From: Bacteroidaceae bacterium
GTDB lineage: Bacteria; Bacteroidota; Bacteroidia; Bacteroidales; Bacteroidaceae
Assembly (NCBI GenBank): GCA_016291905.1
Contig: JAEEZS010000072.1
Coordinates: 62,001-126,000 of the forward strand
DNA length: 64,000 nt
Direction: 5' to 3'
The position numbers were made by a program, and so were the translations under genes. Shown piece by piece: positions 28,301-36,248 of the stretch. How positions within the stretch are numbered: the first letter of the stretch is position 1; each line of letters begins with the position of its first letter. A model generated the notes under the pieces. The model ran no database searches. It worked only from the letters and a program-made list of their open reading frames with translations, and was not told the DNA's origin.

Positions 28301-28966
28301 TTCGGGCAGCAGGTGTCCGCCGTAGCCAAACACGCGCACCTTGTCGGGCTCTTTGAAGCCCATGGCAGCCAGGCTCTTGGGCGTCAGCAGATAGACACCG
28401 TCCTTTGCCACGTCCACCTTCACCCAGCGGCCTGTTGACAGAACAGAATGAGCCAAAGAAGCAGCTCTCCTGCGACCCGTTGACCCGTTGACTTGTTGAC
28501 TTGTTGACTCGTTGACCCGTTGACTCGTTGACTTGTTGACCCGTTGACTCGTTGACTTGTTGACCCGTTGACTCGTTGACTCGTTGACCTTCAAATCAAA
28601 CGACTTGAACCGCTGATACTTGCCGTCGCGGAAGATGACGGGGATGAAGCTGATGTCGAGTTGTCCCTGCCGACGTGCGATGCCCACATGAGTGCTCACC
28701 TCGGGCCAGTCGCTGATCGCAGCCCGTTGCAGCGCCCCAAAGTAGGGTGCCGTGTCGGGCACGGGCTCCAGCTCGGGGTACTCGATGCGGACGTCGTATG
28801 CCTCGGCATAGTCGCTGCCCAGCGGAAGGCAGTAGCTGAACATCGGCACGATGCTGTCATGCTCCATAGCCTCCCAATCAACGGTCATTTCGCCCTGTGC
28901 ATGCACGCCCAGCGCGCTCAGCAGCAGGATTATCAGCCATGTATTGATGTACTTCATTCCATTCAT
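25337..28966 (-). CDS. porU: Type IX secretion sortase PorU, C25 gingipain-like
   Basis: 1209 residues; the start codon ATG at 28966 overlaps the stop of the upstream gene by 4 nt. A signal peptide ends VHAQ. The C25 peptidase domain (about 450-830) has the catalytic His in NYSGHG and the Cys in WVTASCDITPFD. A C-terminal CTD-like domain ends in VYLYRVTAS…RKLVIKH. PorU removes the CTD signal of exported proteins and attaches A-LPS. Residues of about 126-163 are an eight-residue repeat (VNxSTSQR) coded by 14 tandem octanucleotides, so the gene is a candidate for phase variation. Confidence 0.93.
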   Translation of the reverse strand: MNGMKYINTWLIILLLSALGVHAQGEMTVDWEAMEHDSIVPMFSYCLPLGSDYAEAYDVRIEYPELEPVPDTAPYFGALQRAAISDWPEVSTHVGIARRQGQLDISFIPVIFRDGKYQRFKSFDLKVNESTSQRVNKSTSQRVNKSTSQRVNESTSQQVNGSTGRRRAASLAHSVLSTGRWVKVDVAKDGVYLLTPKSLAAMGFKEPDKVRVFGYGGHLLPEYDLGNLPDDLPQVAVCRTEQGISFWGNGTVGYTQKTDGTFVHVQNHYATTGSYFLTETTDSTTWDDLTVKTTDELVPSYCRSAGTLCVVEENDAYAFHPSGRKLFDSYDFANGATHSWNIDLPNIQEGVAAFVTVSFAHDASTATSVTVQANDVALGTINLSANSAYCDGSLTEATFKTTALTSATRFTLTHDRPSGVSGRLDFIRVSYPSTAGYYTTDEIRSGTVIANQDLRSLPPTDYIIVVPSSGALTAQAERLAEAHRKRDGLTVEVVSADQIYNEFSSGTRDATAIRRFLKMLYDRAADESEMPRYLLLFGDGAWDNRMLSDNWRGTSPDDYLPCFESVESFSATRSFVMEDYFGLLDDGEGRDLQRDKPDVGVGRFPVVTVQQAREAVDKTIAYMENVAAGAWKNTILMLGDDGDNNQHMRDAEYVVRMLEGLYPKYMYKRIYWDTFPMEVTATGNSYPAVHKRILELLDEGALMVNYSGHGRADVLSHELVLDQGDMAALTSPRLPLWVTASCDITPFDNTASSFGEHAFLNPKGGAIALFTTTRTVFSSYNRRINYLFSKYVFARDASGRPLRLGDAVRIAKTEVVSTSDASLQDISENKLHYVLLGDPALRLACFDYEAVIDKLNGSPFSTGGSLTLSAGAVVTAEGHIEDGAGRRATSFTGTVFPTVLDNRETVYGRNNNGSASEPFSYTERSSVLFSGSDSVRNGTFRFTFRIPMDINYSGESGELNVYAINDAKNAEAQGYTDAFLLGGTHEGLVNDSTGPALSLYLNTPAFVSGDKVNETPLLVATLEDTDGINTVGGGIGHDIVAVIDGSAALTYKLNNYFTSDFGDYTRGTLAYSIPTLPEGKHSLMLRAWDMMNNSSTATLDFEVVKGLTPSLTDVTVTDNPASTSTTFVVTHDRPESIVTFRLEVFDFSGRILWTSEETTATSSNLYTCSWDLCNASGVPLSTGVYLYRVTASSTTGSSTSQSRKLVIKH
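28479..28590. repeat. Octanucleotide repeat GTTGACYY x14 inside porU
   Basis: Fourteen head-to-tail 8-nt units with fixed GTTGAC and variable last two pyrimidines. Three units make one 8-residue peptide period. Gain or loss of one unit would shift the porU frame. Confidence 0.9.
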
Positions 28967-29580
28967 TTTATGTTGAACGAAAGGACTTTCCTTTCACCCA
29001 GATATCCGTCCAAATGCTCACCCACATGCAGCGGCCCCACGCCAGCCGGTGTGCCGGTGAAGAGGAGGTCGCCCGTCTTCAGCGTGTGGAACTGACTGAC
29101 GTAGGCAATCAGCCTGTCAACGCTGAAAATCATGTCGCTGGTGAAGCCCGTCTGCACCGTCCGCCCGTCAATCTCCGCGTGGAACGTCAGCTGCTGCACG
29201 TCGCCTGCTTCCTCCACGGGTACGAACTCGCCCAGTATGGCCGAGCCGTCGAACGCCTTGCTCATCTCCCACGGCAGACCCTTGTCCCTCAGCCGGCGCT
29301 GCAGGTCGCGGGCTGTCACGTCAATCCCGATGGTCACCGCGTCGTAGTAGCGGTGTGCAAACCGTTCGGGGATGGACTTGCCCATGCGGTGGATGCGGAC
29401 CACCAGTTCCGTCTCGTAGTCGAACCGTTCGGCGAAGTCAGGCAGGAACAGCGGCTTGCCGTTCTTCAGGATTGCCGAGTCCGGCTTCATGAAAATCACG
29501 GGACTCTCCGGTAATACTAACGTATTTTCGAGCTCTTTATTGTGCTCGGCATAGTTCATTCCCACACACAGTATCTTCAT
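28963..29580 (-). CDS. Fumarylacetoacetate hydrolase family protein
   Basis: 205 residues covering the FAH fold with metal-binding DYETELVVRIHRMGK (E..E), TIGIDVTARDLQRR and a C-terminal GDLLFTGTPAGVGPL. FAH-family enzymes act as hydrolases, decarboxylases or isomerases on 2-oxo acids; YcgM-like small members have similar length. The substrate is unknown. It sits between ftcD-like and porU with 4-nt overlaps on both sides, so it is translated in one operon with them. Confidence 0.9.
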   Translation of the reverse strand: MKILCVGMNYAEHNKELENTLVLPESPVIFMKPDSAILKNGKPLFLPDFAERFDYETELVVRIHRMGKSIPERFAHRYYDAVTIGIDVTARDLQRRLRDKGLPWEMSKAFDGSAILGEFVPVEEAGDVQQLTFHAEIDGRTVQTGFTSDMIFSVDRLIAYVSQFHTLKTGDLLFTGTPAGVGPLHVGEHLDGYLGERKVLSFNIK

Positions 29581-30671
29581 ATCGGCAATGTTTTTTCTTC
29601 CACATTAAACGGGCGCAAGTCGTCCAGGTGCATGCTTCGGATGGCAGTTTCAATAAAGATTGAAGATTGAAGATTGAAGATTGAAGATGCTAATTCCTCA
29701 TTCCTAATTTCTAAATCCTCAATTTTCCCAGCAAAGTACCTCCCTGCCTCCACCAGCACACTGCGCGGCACCAGGCCGATGATTTCCGTCCCTGTTATCC
29801 GGGCGCCCCGGGCGGCAGCGGCACGGCACACCTCCTCGTAGGCCTTGTGGAGCGGCGTGGCGTGGATGTCCGTGATGTTCATCGACACCTGCGCGATGCC
29901 GTATTCCTCTATGTACCAGCCGATGGCCTTGCAACCCTTCAGCGTGCCGCGCACCCACGTGCCGTCCACCTTCCGTCCCTTCTCGCGCACGTCGCAGGCA
30001 ATCTCCTGAGCCAGGGCTATCATCTCCTCTATACATTCATCTGAAGTCTGGGAGTCTGAAGTCTGACACTCTTTATCCGCTGCCAGGTTGAAGTTCACAG
30101 CAATCAGCAGATCCCTTGCCCCGACGACGGAGGCTCCTGTGCGGGCGGTGCGCTCGTCGTAGTGCAGCGGGCCGAAGTCAGGACGCCGCAGCGGGTCCTC
30201 CATCTTCGCGGACAGCGACTCGTACTCCCCTGCCCTGCACTCCGCCAGGTTACGCCGCTCGGGCGTGAAGGCAGCCGCCTCGTAGCAGTAGCACGGTATG
30301 CCCAGTTCCCTGTAGATGCGTTCGGCAAGCCCCCGTGCCAGCGTGGCGCACTCCTCCAGCGTGATGCCGCTCAGCGGCACAAGGGGCAGCACGTCCGTAG
30401 CGCCTATGCGGGGATGGGTGCCGTGTTGCTGCCGCATGTCAATGAGCTCGCCTGCCGTCTGCACGCCCCGGAAGGCTGCCTCGCAGACCGCCTCCGCCGT
30501 GCCCATGAAGGTCACCACCGTACGGTTGGCCGCCTCGCCGGCATCCACGTGCAGCACCTGCACCCGCTCGCCGTCCGCCTCCGCCGTGCGGATAGCCTCA
30601 ACGATACGCCCGATGACCTCTGCATCGCGCCCTTCGCTGAAGTTCGGCACACACTCGACAATTCTTTTCAT
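29577..30671 (-). CDS. Glutamate formimidoyltransferase
   Basis: 364 residues from ATG 30671 (MKRIVECVPNFSEGRD, the family N-terminus). The N-terminal and C-terminal FTCD folds are seen (HVDAGEAANRTVVTF, QQHGTHPRIGATDVLPLVPL, VNFNLA, QVSMNITD). The enzyme moves the formimino group from formiminoglutamate to tetrahydrofolate in histidine breakdown. Near the C-terminus, before the last 25 residues, codons made of AT-rich simple repeats (29651-29725) encode EDLEIRNEELASSIFNLQSS, which looks like an insertion. The -7 box is at 30696. Confidence 0.92.
   Translation of the reverse strand: MKRIVECVPNFSEGRDAEVIGRIVEAIRTAEADGERVQVLHVDAGEAANRTVVTFMGTAEAVCEAAFRGVQTAGELIDMRQQHGTHPRIGATDVLPLVPLSGITLEECATLARGLAERIYRELGIPCYCYEAAAFTPERRNLAECRAGEYESLSAKMEDPLRRPDFGPLHYDERTARTGASVVGARDLLIAVNFNLAADKECQTSDSQTSDECIEEMIALAQEIACDVREKGRKVDGTWVRGTLKGCKAIGWYIEEYGIAQVSMNITDIHATPLHKAYEEVCRAAAARGARITGTEIIGLVPRSVLVEAGRYFAGKIEDLEIRNEELASSIFNLQSSIFIETAIRSMHLDDLRPFNVEEKTLPI
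29651..29725. repeat. Simple repeats inside the formimidoyltransferase gene
   Basis: Tandem ATTGAAG words (29656-29686) are followed by TAATTCCTCATTCCTAATTTC words (29690-29712). The same word families fill gaps elsewhere in this window (for example 12891-12990 and 43037-43166). Confidence 0.75.
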
Positions 30672-30695
30672 CCTGCGCTCTCCATTAATCTGCGG

Positions 30696-30703
30696 CAAAG
30701 ATA
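30696..30703 (-). promoter_or_regulatory. Promoter -7 box of the formimidoyltransferase-FAH-porU operon
   Basis: The minus strand reads TATCTTTG, matching TAnnTTTG, 25 nt before ATG 30671. Confidence 0.6.
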
Positions 30704-30776
30704 CATCTTTTTCGGATATTCTACTAATTCTTTTCGCCTTTCCGTGTTATTTATTTTGACAACCCTGCTTACAGAA

Positions 30777-30835
30777 CGGACGGAGCAGCGAGTGCCAACA
30801 AATTTGTTTGATTGGCCGAGTCGCGACGGACGAAG
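30777..30835. repeat. 59-bp palindromic element (copy 1, intergenic)
   Basis: Outer blocks CGGACGGAGCAGCGAG and CGAGTCGCGACGGACGAAG flank a 24-nt palindromic centre (GCCAA…TTGGC). A copy of identical length, with the same outer blocks and a different but also palindromic centre, lies inside a coding sequence at 45856-45914 in inverse orientation. Confidence 0.85.
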
Positions 30836-30846
30836 ACAACGTCAAT

Positions 30847-30933
30847 GCCCCGCACGGGGCGGTTACGTTCTTCTATCTTTGTATAACTCAAAAAACCCAT
30901 GAAGAAGTGTCCGTAACCTTACCCGTGCGGGGC
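30847..30933 (-). repeat. 87-bp hairpin element (copy 1), 3' of OM barrel gene
   Basis: Arms GCCCCGCACGGG…GGTTACG and CGTAACC…CCCGTGCGGGGC pair around a loop containing TTCTTCTAT and CCCATGAAGAA. It lies 23 nt after the stop of the barrel gene ending at 30957. The loop is identical to that of copy 2. The plus strand of the loop contains TATCTTTG, a -7-like box. Confidence 0.85.
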
Positions 30934-30956
30934 GGAGGGGTTCCAGCGTAGGTAAG

Positions 30957-33596
30957 CTATTTGCCAAGCATAAATGTCAGCCTCAGCATGGCCGTGCGGC
31001 CGCACAGGGCGTAGTCGTAGGTGTAGGTGTTGATGCCGTCGAAGAGGGTGTAGGCGTAGTTGCGCTGGTTCAGGAGGTTGGTAAGCTCCAGATGGAGGAC
31101 ACACTGGTGGAATTTGTATTGCGCCGAGGCATTGAAGAGAGCCATACGTTTATACGTGCCGTCGGCAAGCTGGCGGCGCACATGGTCGTAGTCTAAGGAG
31201 AGGTCGAGGGTGGCAATGGGGAACACATGGACGGCTCCGCTGTGGGTGAGGGAGGTCGTGGTATTGCTTTCCTCGGAGTAGCGGGAGCGTGACCAGCCGT
31301 AGCGGATGTCGTAGCGCAGTTCGAGCCAGGGAACAGGGGTGACGGCGGCATTGCCGTGGAGGTTGTAGTTGTCCGAGCGAATCTTGATGATGTCGGCAGC
31401 GCCTTTCGAAGAGGAAATGGCCTGCTCACTGTCGCCGAAACCGTAGGTGGCATCTGCGCCGAGTTTGGCGAAGAGCGAGGGAAAGTTTTTGGTGCTGCTG
31501 ACGGTGAAGTTGGTGGAGCGACTGCGGGTGTCGCGGAGCAGAGCACTGCTGCTAATATCTATGCCGCTGACGCTCTGTGAGTAGAGCGTGTTGCGCTTGC
31601 CCTCGCTGTGGCTGGCAGCGAGGCTCAACGTGAAGTACTGCATGGGTAGCTGCCACTTCCAGTCGCCCGACGTGTGCCACGTGTTCGACTCGCCGATGAT
31701 GCCCGACGAGGTGCGCACCGTGCGGTAGTCCACCTGCATCGGCTCCGTCAGCAGCGTCATCATGTCGCCAATCTGCGTCGTGTAACCCGTTGAGAACTGC
31801 AGCTTACTATTGGCCGAGAAGGTGTAGTTGATGCCCATCGAGGGATTGAGCACGGCTTTAGTGTAGTTCAGTTTAATATAATACAGCCCTTTCAAGGCGG
31901 CACCGAGGCCAGCACTCAGGTAGAAGCGGCGGTTACGCGAATGAATCTCGAAGCCGGGGTTGACGCTGGGGGTGAATGACCAGCCGCGAATCTCGTTAAT
32001 ATTCCCCGTTACCACTCGTTCCGTTTCCAAATCGTCGTACATCGCATTGACCCTGACAGGCAGACTGAGCCGGAACGTCTTGCCGATGGGGATATTGAAC
32101 GACGAGCCGACGTTCATCATGAGCGTTGACGACTGCGCTGTCTGCCCGTAACTCTGTCCGTCGTTCACGAAAGACAACCGCAATGTCGGCGTCCGTTTGA
32201 ACGACACAGACGCATTTACATGTCGGCGGGTGTCCTTCTCCGTCCTGCCCATCCAGAACAGGTCGTCACTCACCTCAAACGAAGATGTCTTCCTTCGCTG
32301 CTCCACCAGCGAACCATTAGCCATCACATCACCCTCATTCTGCTCAAACTTCCCTTTGAAGACAAACGTCTCGCTGAAATACACGCGGTCGGCGTTCTTT
32401 AGGTAGTTCATAGTCAGCTTGGGCAGATGCACCTTCGAGAGCGGCGAGGTCTGTTCGCTCACGGTCACGTAGTCGCCCGTGCCCGCCAGGTACGTGCTGC
32501 TTTGGCTGATGTCGTGCGTGGCGCGGTGGTAGCTGTAATCGGCGTTCACCTTCACCGTCGTGGCCGAGTCGAGCTTATGGATGTCGTTGAGCGTCGCCAT
32601 GCCGTTACGTTGGTAAAGGTATTCGCCCTGCGGAGGCGCACCGCCGTCGAAGCCGCCGAACAGGCTGGTGGCGGGTGTCGTCACGTCCGAGCCGCCGAAG
32701 TGGTCACGCATGTCGGCCAGCGCAAAGTCCTTGTAGTTACCGCCCTTCAGCGAGCCGATGACCTGAAAGCTGTCGGTGAACATCATGCCCGTCACACCGA
32801 GCAGGGCTTGCAAACGGTCGTCACCATCCTCCCTGTAGCCTGCCCCCGTTTCTTCCTGTCCGATGGGCTTGAACTTCGCCTTCTTCGCCAGCCTGATGTT
32901 CATCGACACCTCGTTGCTGGGCACGTCGCGCTCCACCCGTCGGCTGTGATGGTTGCGCACTATCTCCACGTTCGTCACGTAGTCCGCTGGGATGTTCCTC
33001 GTCGCCAGGTTGTACTTGCCGCCCAGCAGGTCCAGCCCCTCGATGTTGAATTGCGCGATGGGCCGCCCCATGTAGCTAATGGCGCCGCTCTTTGCCACAT
33101 CGACCCCCGGCAGATTCTTCAAACCGTCCTCTAAGGTCACATCGCCCTTACCGAGGAACGACGCGAGGTTATGCGTCAACGTGTCGCCCCGTTGCAGCAG
33201 CGGGTCAGGCCTGACGATCACCTCCTTCAGCGCCACCGCCTTCGGCGTCAGCACCATGTCCTGCGTCACAGCCGTTTCTTTCAGGGACAGGCTCACCTCC
33301 TCCTTTTCGAAGCTGATGTGATTGAACACCAGCGCCAGCTCCCCCTCGGACGTTTCTTTGACCTCTGGTCGAGCCTGCTCATGCTCACTCGCAGCCTTAA
33401 GTTCCATCGCGTAGCAGCCCTGCGCATCGGTTGTGGTGAACGCCAGCATTTTCGTACCGCTCGTCAACTTCACGATGACGTCGCTCACTGGCCTGTTCTC
33501 CAAGTCCATCACCCGCCCCGTCACCTTTACCTGTGCCAATGCCGAAACCGATGACACCAAGACTATAAATAGGATGTAGAGTGTCCACCGTCTCAT
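30957..33596 (-). CDS. Outer-membrane TonB-type barrel with CarboxypepD_reg domain
   Basis: 879 residues. Signal peptide ending ALAQ, a CarboxypepD_reg domain (about 24-110, VTGRVMDLENRPVSDVIVKL), a plug-like region (…NLPGVDVAKSGAISYMGRPI…NIEGLDLLGGKYNLATRNI), and a long beta-barrel ending in LRLTFMLGK. It is the last gene of the blaI-blaR1-GLPGLI-GLPGLI operon, overlapping its neighbour by 4 nt (ATGA). The ligand is unknown. A 30-bp element (33369-33398) codes for KAASEHEQAR in the first domain. Confidence 0.88.
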   Translation of the reverse strand: MRRWTLYILFIVLVSSVSALAQVKVTGRVMDLENRPVSDVIVKLTSGTKMLAFTTTDAQGCYAMELKAASEHEQARPEVKETSEGELALVFNHISFEKEEVSLSLKETAVTQDMVLTPKAVALKEVIVRPDPLLQRGDTLTHNLASFLGKGDVTLEDGLKNLPGVDVAKSGAISYMGRPIAQFNIEGLDLLGGKYNLATRNIPADYVTNVEIVRNHHSRRVERDVPSNEVSMNIRLAKKAKFKPIGQEETGAGYREDGDDRLQALLGVTGMMFTDSFQVIGSLKGGNYKDFALADMRDHFGGSDVTTPATSLFGGFDGGAPPQGEYLYQRNGMATLNDIHKLDSATTVKVNADYSYHRATHDISQSSTYLAGTGDYVTVSEQTSPLSKVHLPKLTMNYLKNADRVYFSETFVFKGKFEQNEGDVMANGSLVEQRRKTSSFEVSDDLFWMGRTEKDTRRHVNASVSFKRTPTLRLSFVNDGQSYGQTAQSSTLMMNVGSSFNIPIGKTFRLSLPVRVNAMYDDLETERVVTGNINEIRGWSFTPSVNPGFEIHSRNRRFYLSAGLGAALKGLYYIKLNYTKAVLNPSMGINYTFSANSKLQFSTGYTTQIGDMMTLLTEPMQVDYRTVRTSSGIIGESNTWHTSGDWKWQLPMQYFTLSLAASHSEGKRNTLYSQSVSGIDISSSALLRDTRSRSTNFTVSSTKNFPSLFAKLGADATYGFGDSEQAISSSKGAADIIKIRSDNYNLHGNAAVTPVPWLELRYDIRYGWSRSRYSEESNTTTSLTHSGAVHVFPIATLDLSLDYDHVRRQLADGTYKRMALFNASAQYKFHQCVLHLELTNLLNQRNYAYTLFDGINTYTYDYALCGRTAMLRLTFMLGK
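33369..33398. repeat. 30-bp intragenic element (copy 1)
   Basis: Begins TCGAGCCTGCTC and ends CTCACTCGCAGCCTT. It matches 42187-42216 at 28 of 30 positions, in an unrelated gene but in the same frame (KAASE.EQAR). Confidence 0.8.
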
Positions 33597-35251
33597 CGCA
33601 GTTCCAGCGGCTGATAGACGTTTACTTTTTTCGGGATAATCATGTCGGTGGCCACGACCGACAGTTTGTCCTCAGCTGCAGGCTCGGGCCCGCCCGGCCA
33701 CATCTCCACAATGTTCAAGTGGTCGTAGGCACCGTCGGGAATGTAGTAGCGCGGGTTCTGCACGTACCTTTTGTTGCAGAGGAGCTTGTTGCGCTGCCGG
33801 ATGAACTTGTCGCGTTTCATCGTCGTGTAGCCTCCCACATCCATATAGGTCATTTTGGCAGACCGCCCGATCAGCCCTGCAAAGTCGAAGTGAAAGATGC
33901 CGTCGGCATCCTCCGTCCTCAGTATCATCCCTGGCAGGCCGCGCAGCTTCCACGGGCCGTAGGGGACCGCCACATCCTCGGCGTACCACGCCGTCCACGT
34001 CCTGCCCGCATACCGCCCAACGGCTTTGCGGCACAGGTAGCCGCCCACCGTCAGCGTGTCGTCCGCCAACTGCCAATGGAAGTCCGGCAGCGGCTCTGTG
34101 TAGAAGTAGCGGTTGGGCACAATCTTGTCGAACGCGCTCACCATGCCTTCTGGCCAGCCCACATAGATGACAGGCAGGTTATATTTCCGCGCATCCCACT
34201 CGCCCAATTGGTAGTCCCTGTTTCCTGTCTCGCCAAAGTCCTCCATCATCGTACGGTTGAACTCCATGCACTTGGCCGTATGGCTGCCCACAACGACCGC
34301 CAGCCTCACGGAGTCCTTCGCGGCACGGCCGTCCTTGTCCGTCGTGTTTGTTACGAAGTCATACACCACCACAAGCTGTGATTGGTCGGGGCATCCGTCT
34401 ACAGCCTGCGCTATCAACTCCAATGGCTGGTATGCATGTGCTTTTGTCAGCAGCGGATGACCGCCCGCAAAGACCAGCCCCTCGCTGCTAAAGACGGTTA
34501 CGGACATGCCATTACTGCCGAGGCAGTCGCTCAGGTCGGGGATGTAGTAGAGGGGATTCGTCGGATACTGGCGGTTGCCGAACACCTCACTGCGGTGGCT
34601 GAGCAGCTTGGCATAGGCCATCCGCTGCACGTCGGGACCCTGTTCAGGTGCGGCGATGGGTGATGCCTCACGTCTTAATTCAGCAAGGACGAACGTGTGC
34701 GCCTCGCTCTCAGCCCTGACTATCAGCCCAGGCAGGCCGCGCAGCCGCCACGGGCCTGCCGACGAAGGTATATCCTCTGTGTACCACGCAGTCCACGCCA
34801 CGCCACGCCATGTCGCCACCCCCTGCCGGCAAGGATAGCCCACGACGGTCAGCGTGTCCTCCGTCAGCGTCCACCGGATGTCGGGCGTAGGCTCATTGCC
34901 CTCGAACTCATGGGGAAAGATGAACTCGCGCACGGTGGTCTGTCCCTCGGGCAAGCCCGTCCAAACGGTGGGCATGTGCATCAATGCCTCCTGATTCGCC
35001 GCCTTCAAGTCGGCCACGTCCTTCCCATCCGCCAGTCTGTAGCCAGAGCAGGGCATCGACTTCGTCACCGTCCGCCCCACCTGCACCACGACCTGCATTC
35101 TGTCCGTGACGGGTTTTGACTCGTCATCCACCGTTTTCAACTCATAGTCATACACGGCCACGAACTGCGCCGTGTCAACCATTTCCGTCTGTCCCTGCGT
35201 TGCTATCGTCAGCGTGAAGGCCATCATGGTCATAAGAATCTTTTTCATCAT
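33593..35251 (-). CDS. GLPGLI family protein, two tandem domains
   Basis: 552 residues, twice the usual length. Signal peptide (MMKKILMTMMAFTLTIATQGQ), then two GLPGLI units each with a pattern of W.AWY.ED and GPW.LRGLPG: the first reads GPWRLRGLPGLIVRAE (about 180), the second GPWKLRGLPGMILRTED (about 435). GLPGLI proteins are exported Bacteroidetes proteins of unknown role, often next to OM barrels. It overlaps both neighbours by 4 nt, so it belongs to the BlaI-controlled operon. It probably arose by duplication within the gene. Confidence 0.88.
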   Translation of the reverse strand: MMKKILMTMMAFTLTIATQGQTEMVDTAQFVAVYDYELKTVDDESKPVTDRMQVVVQVGRTVTKSMPCSGYRLADGKDVADLKAANQEALMHMPTVWTGLPEGQTTVREFIFPHEFEGNEPTPDIRWTLTEDTLTVVGYPCRQGVATWRGVAWTAWYTEDIPSSAGPWRLRGLPGLIVRAESEAHTFVLAELRREASPIAAPEQGPDVQRMAYAKLLSHRSEVFGNRQYPTNPLYYIPDLSDCLGSNGMSVTVFSSEGLVFAGGHPLLTKAHAYQPLELIAQAVDGCPDQSQLVVVYDFVTNTTDKDGRAAKDSVRLAVVVGSHTAKCMEFNRTMMEDFGETGNRDYQLGEWDARKYNLPVIYVGWPEGMVSAFDKIVPNRYFYTEPLPDFHWQLADDTLTVGGYLCRKAVGRYAGRTWTAWYAEDVAVPYGPWKLRGLPGMILRTEDADGIFHFDFAGLIGRSAKMTYMDVGGYTTMKRDKFIRQRNKLLCNKRYVQNPRYYIPDGAYDHLNIVEMWPGGPEPAAEDKLSVVATDMIIPKKVNVYQPLELR

Positions 35252-36132
35252 TTTAATTCTAAGGGTTTATACTGTCGGGGATTAGCGACGATAACTACCC
35301 CTGCAACGCTGCTTATGTTATCGCCTGCCGGGTTGAAACTATTCTCCACATACCCGAAGGCCGTCATGGGGTCTGGGGCATAGTAGGTAGGATTCTTCAC
35401 ATAGCGACTGTTACCCAGCACTTTCTTCTTGTAGGCCAAGAATGTCGAGGCTTTCATCTTCTGATAGTCCACTCGCTGGCTGGCGAACTTGCCATGACCG
35501 TCAGGGACAATCCAAGTGACGTACTCAGTAAACACAATTGGCTGTTCCTCTTTCAACAATCCGTAAAGCGTGAAAGCATGAACGCCCTTTGCATCGGTGG
35601 CTTTCGTGATGAGACCCGGCAAGCCTCCCAGTTTCCATGGTCCGATGCTGGCAGGCACTTCCTCTGTGTATAAGACATTCCAAGTCATGCCATGATATTT
35701 GGCTGTAGCCGACTGGCAGGCGTAGCCGCAGACGCTGTCCTGCCCATCAGTCAGTGTCCAATTCTGCTTTTCCAGAGCCTCGTCTGTCATGTAGCGATAC
35801 GGATAGAGCATCTCTTGCGTTGTGATTTTTCCTTCGGGGTAGTTCGTGAAGATAGTACCCATGTGCATCTGGGCAGCCATGTAGCCGTCGGCTATGCGCG
35901 AGCCTCCCTTCTTCTGCCTGTCATACTCGTCGTAAGGGAAACTCTTTGTGATGCCGCCCGATGTCTGCACGGCAATGTACATCGAGTCGGTTACCGGCTG
36001 TCCGTCAGCATCAGCGGTTTTACACTCATAGCGATAAATCGCCGTGAACTTCGACACGCCAATCGTGTCTCTCTGCGCCTGCGCTGCTATCGTCAGCGCA
36101 AGGGCCGTCATGGTCATAAGAATCTTTTTCAT
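35248..36132 (-). CDS. GLPGLI family protein
   Basis: 294 residues with signal peptide MKKILMTMTALALTIAAQAQ, nearly identical to that of the next gene, which suggests tandem duplication. The family motif GPWKLGGLPGLITKATD lies at about residue 168, preceded by WNVLYTEEVP. C-terminal positions have KKVLGNSRYVKNPTYYAPDP. It overlaps the double-domain gene by 4 nt and lies 116 nt after blaR1. Confidence 0.9.
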   Translation of the reverse strand: MKKILMTMTALALTIAAQAQRDTIGVSKFTAIYRYECKTADADGQPVTDSMYIAVQTSGGITKSFPYDEYDRQKKGGSRIADGYMAAQMHMGTIFTNYPEGKITTQEMLYPYRYMTDEALEKQNWTLTDGQDSVCGYACQSATAKYHGMTWNVLYTEEVPASIGPWKLGGLPGLITKATDAKGVHAFTLYGLLKEEQPIVFTEYVTWIVPDGHGKFASQRVDYQKMKASTFLAYKKKVLGNSRYVKNPTYYAPDPMTAFGYVENSFNPAGDNISSVAGVVIVANPRQYKPLELK

Positions 36133-36248
36133 ACTTCTTTTTTGATTAGTGAACTTGTTGACTTAAGAGTATAGCATTGGCTCGACAACGGACGGAAAAT
36201 GTCTGTTGCCAACTTTTTTAACTATGAACTCTTAACTACGAACTATAT

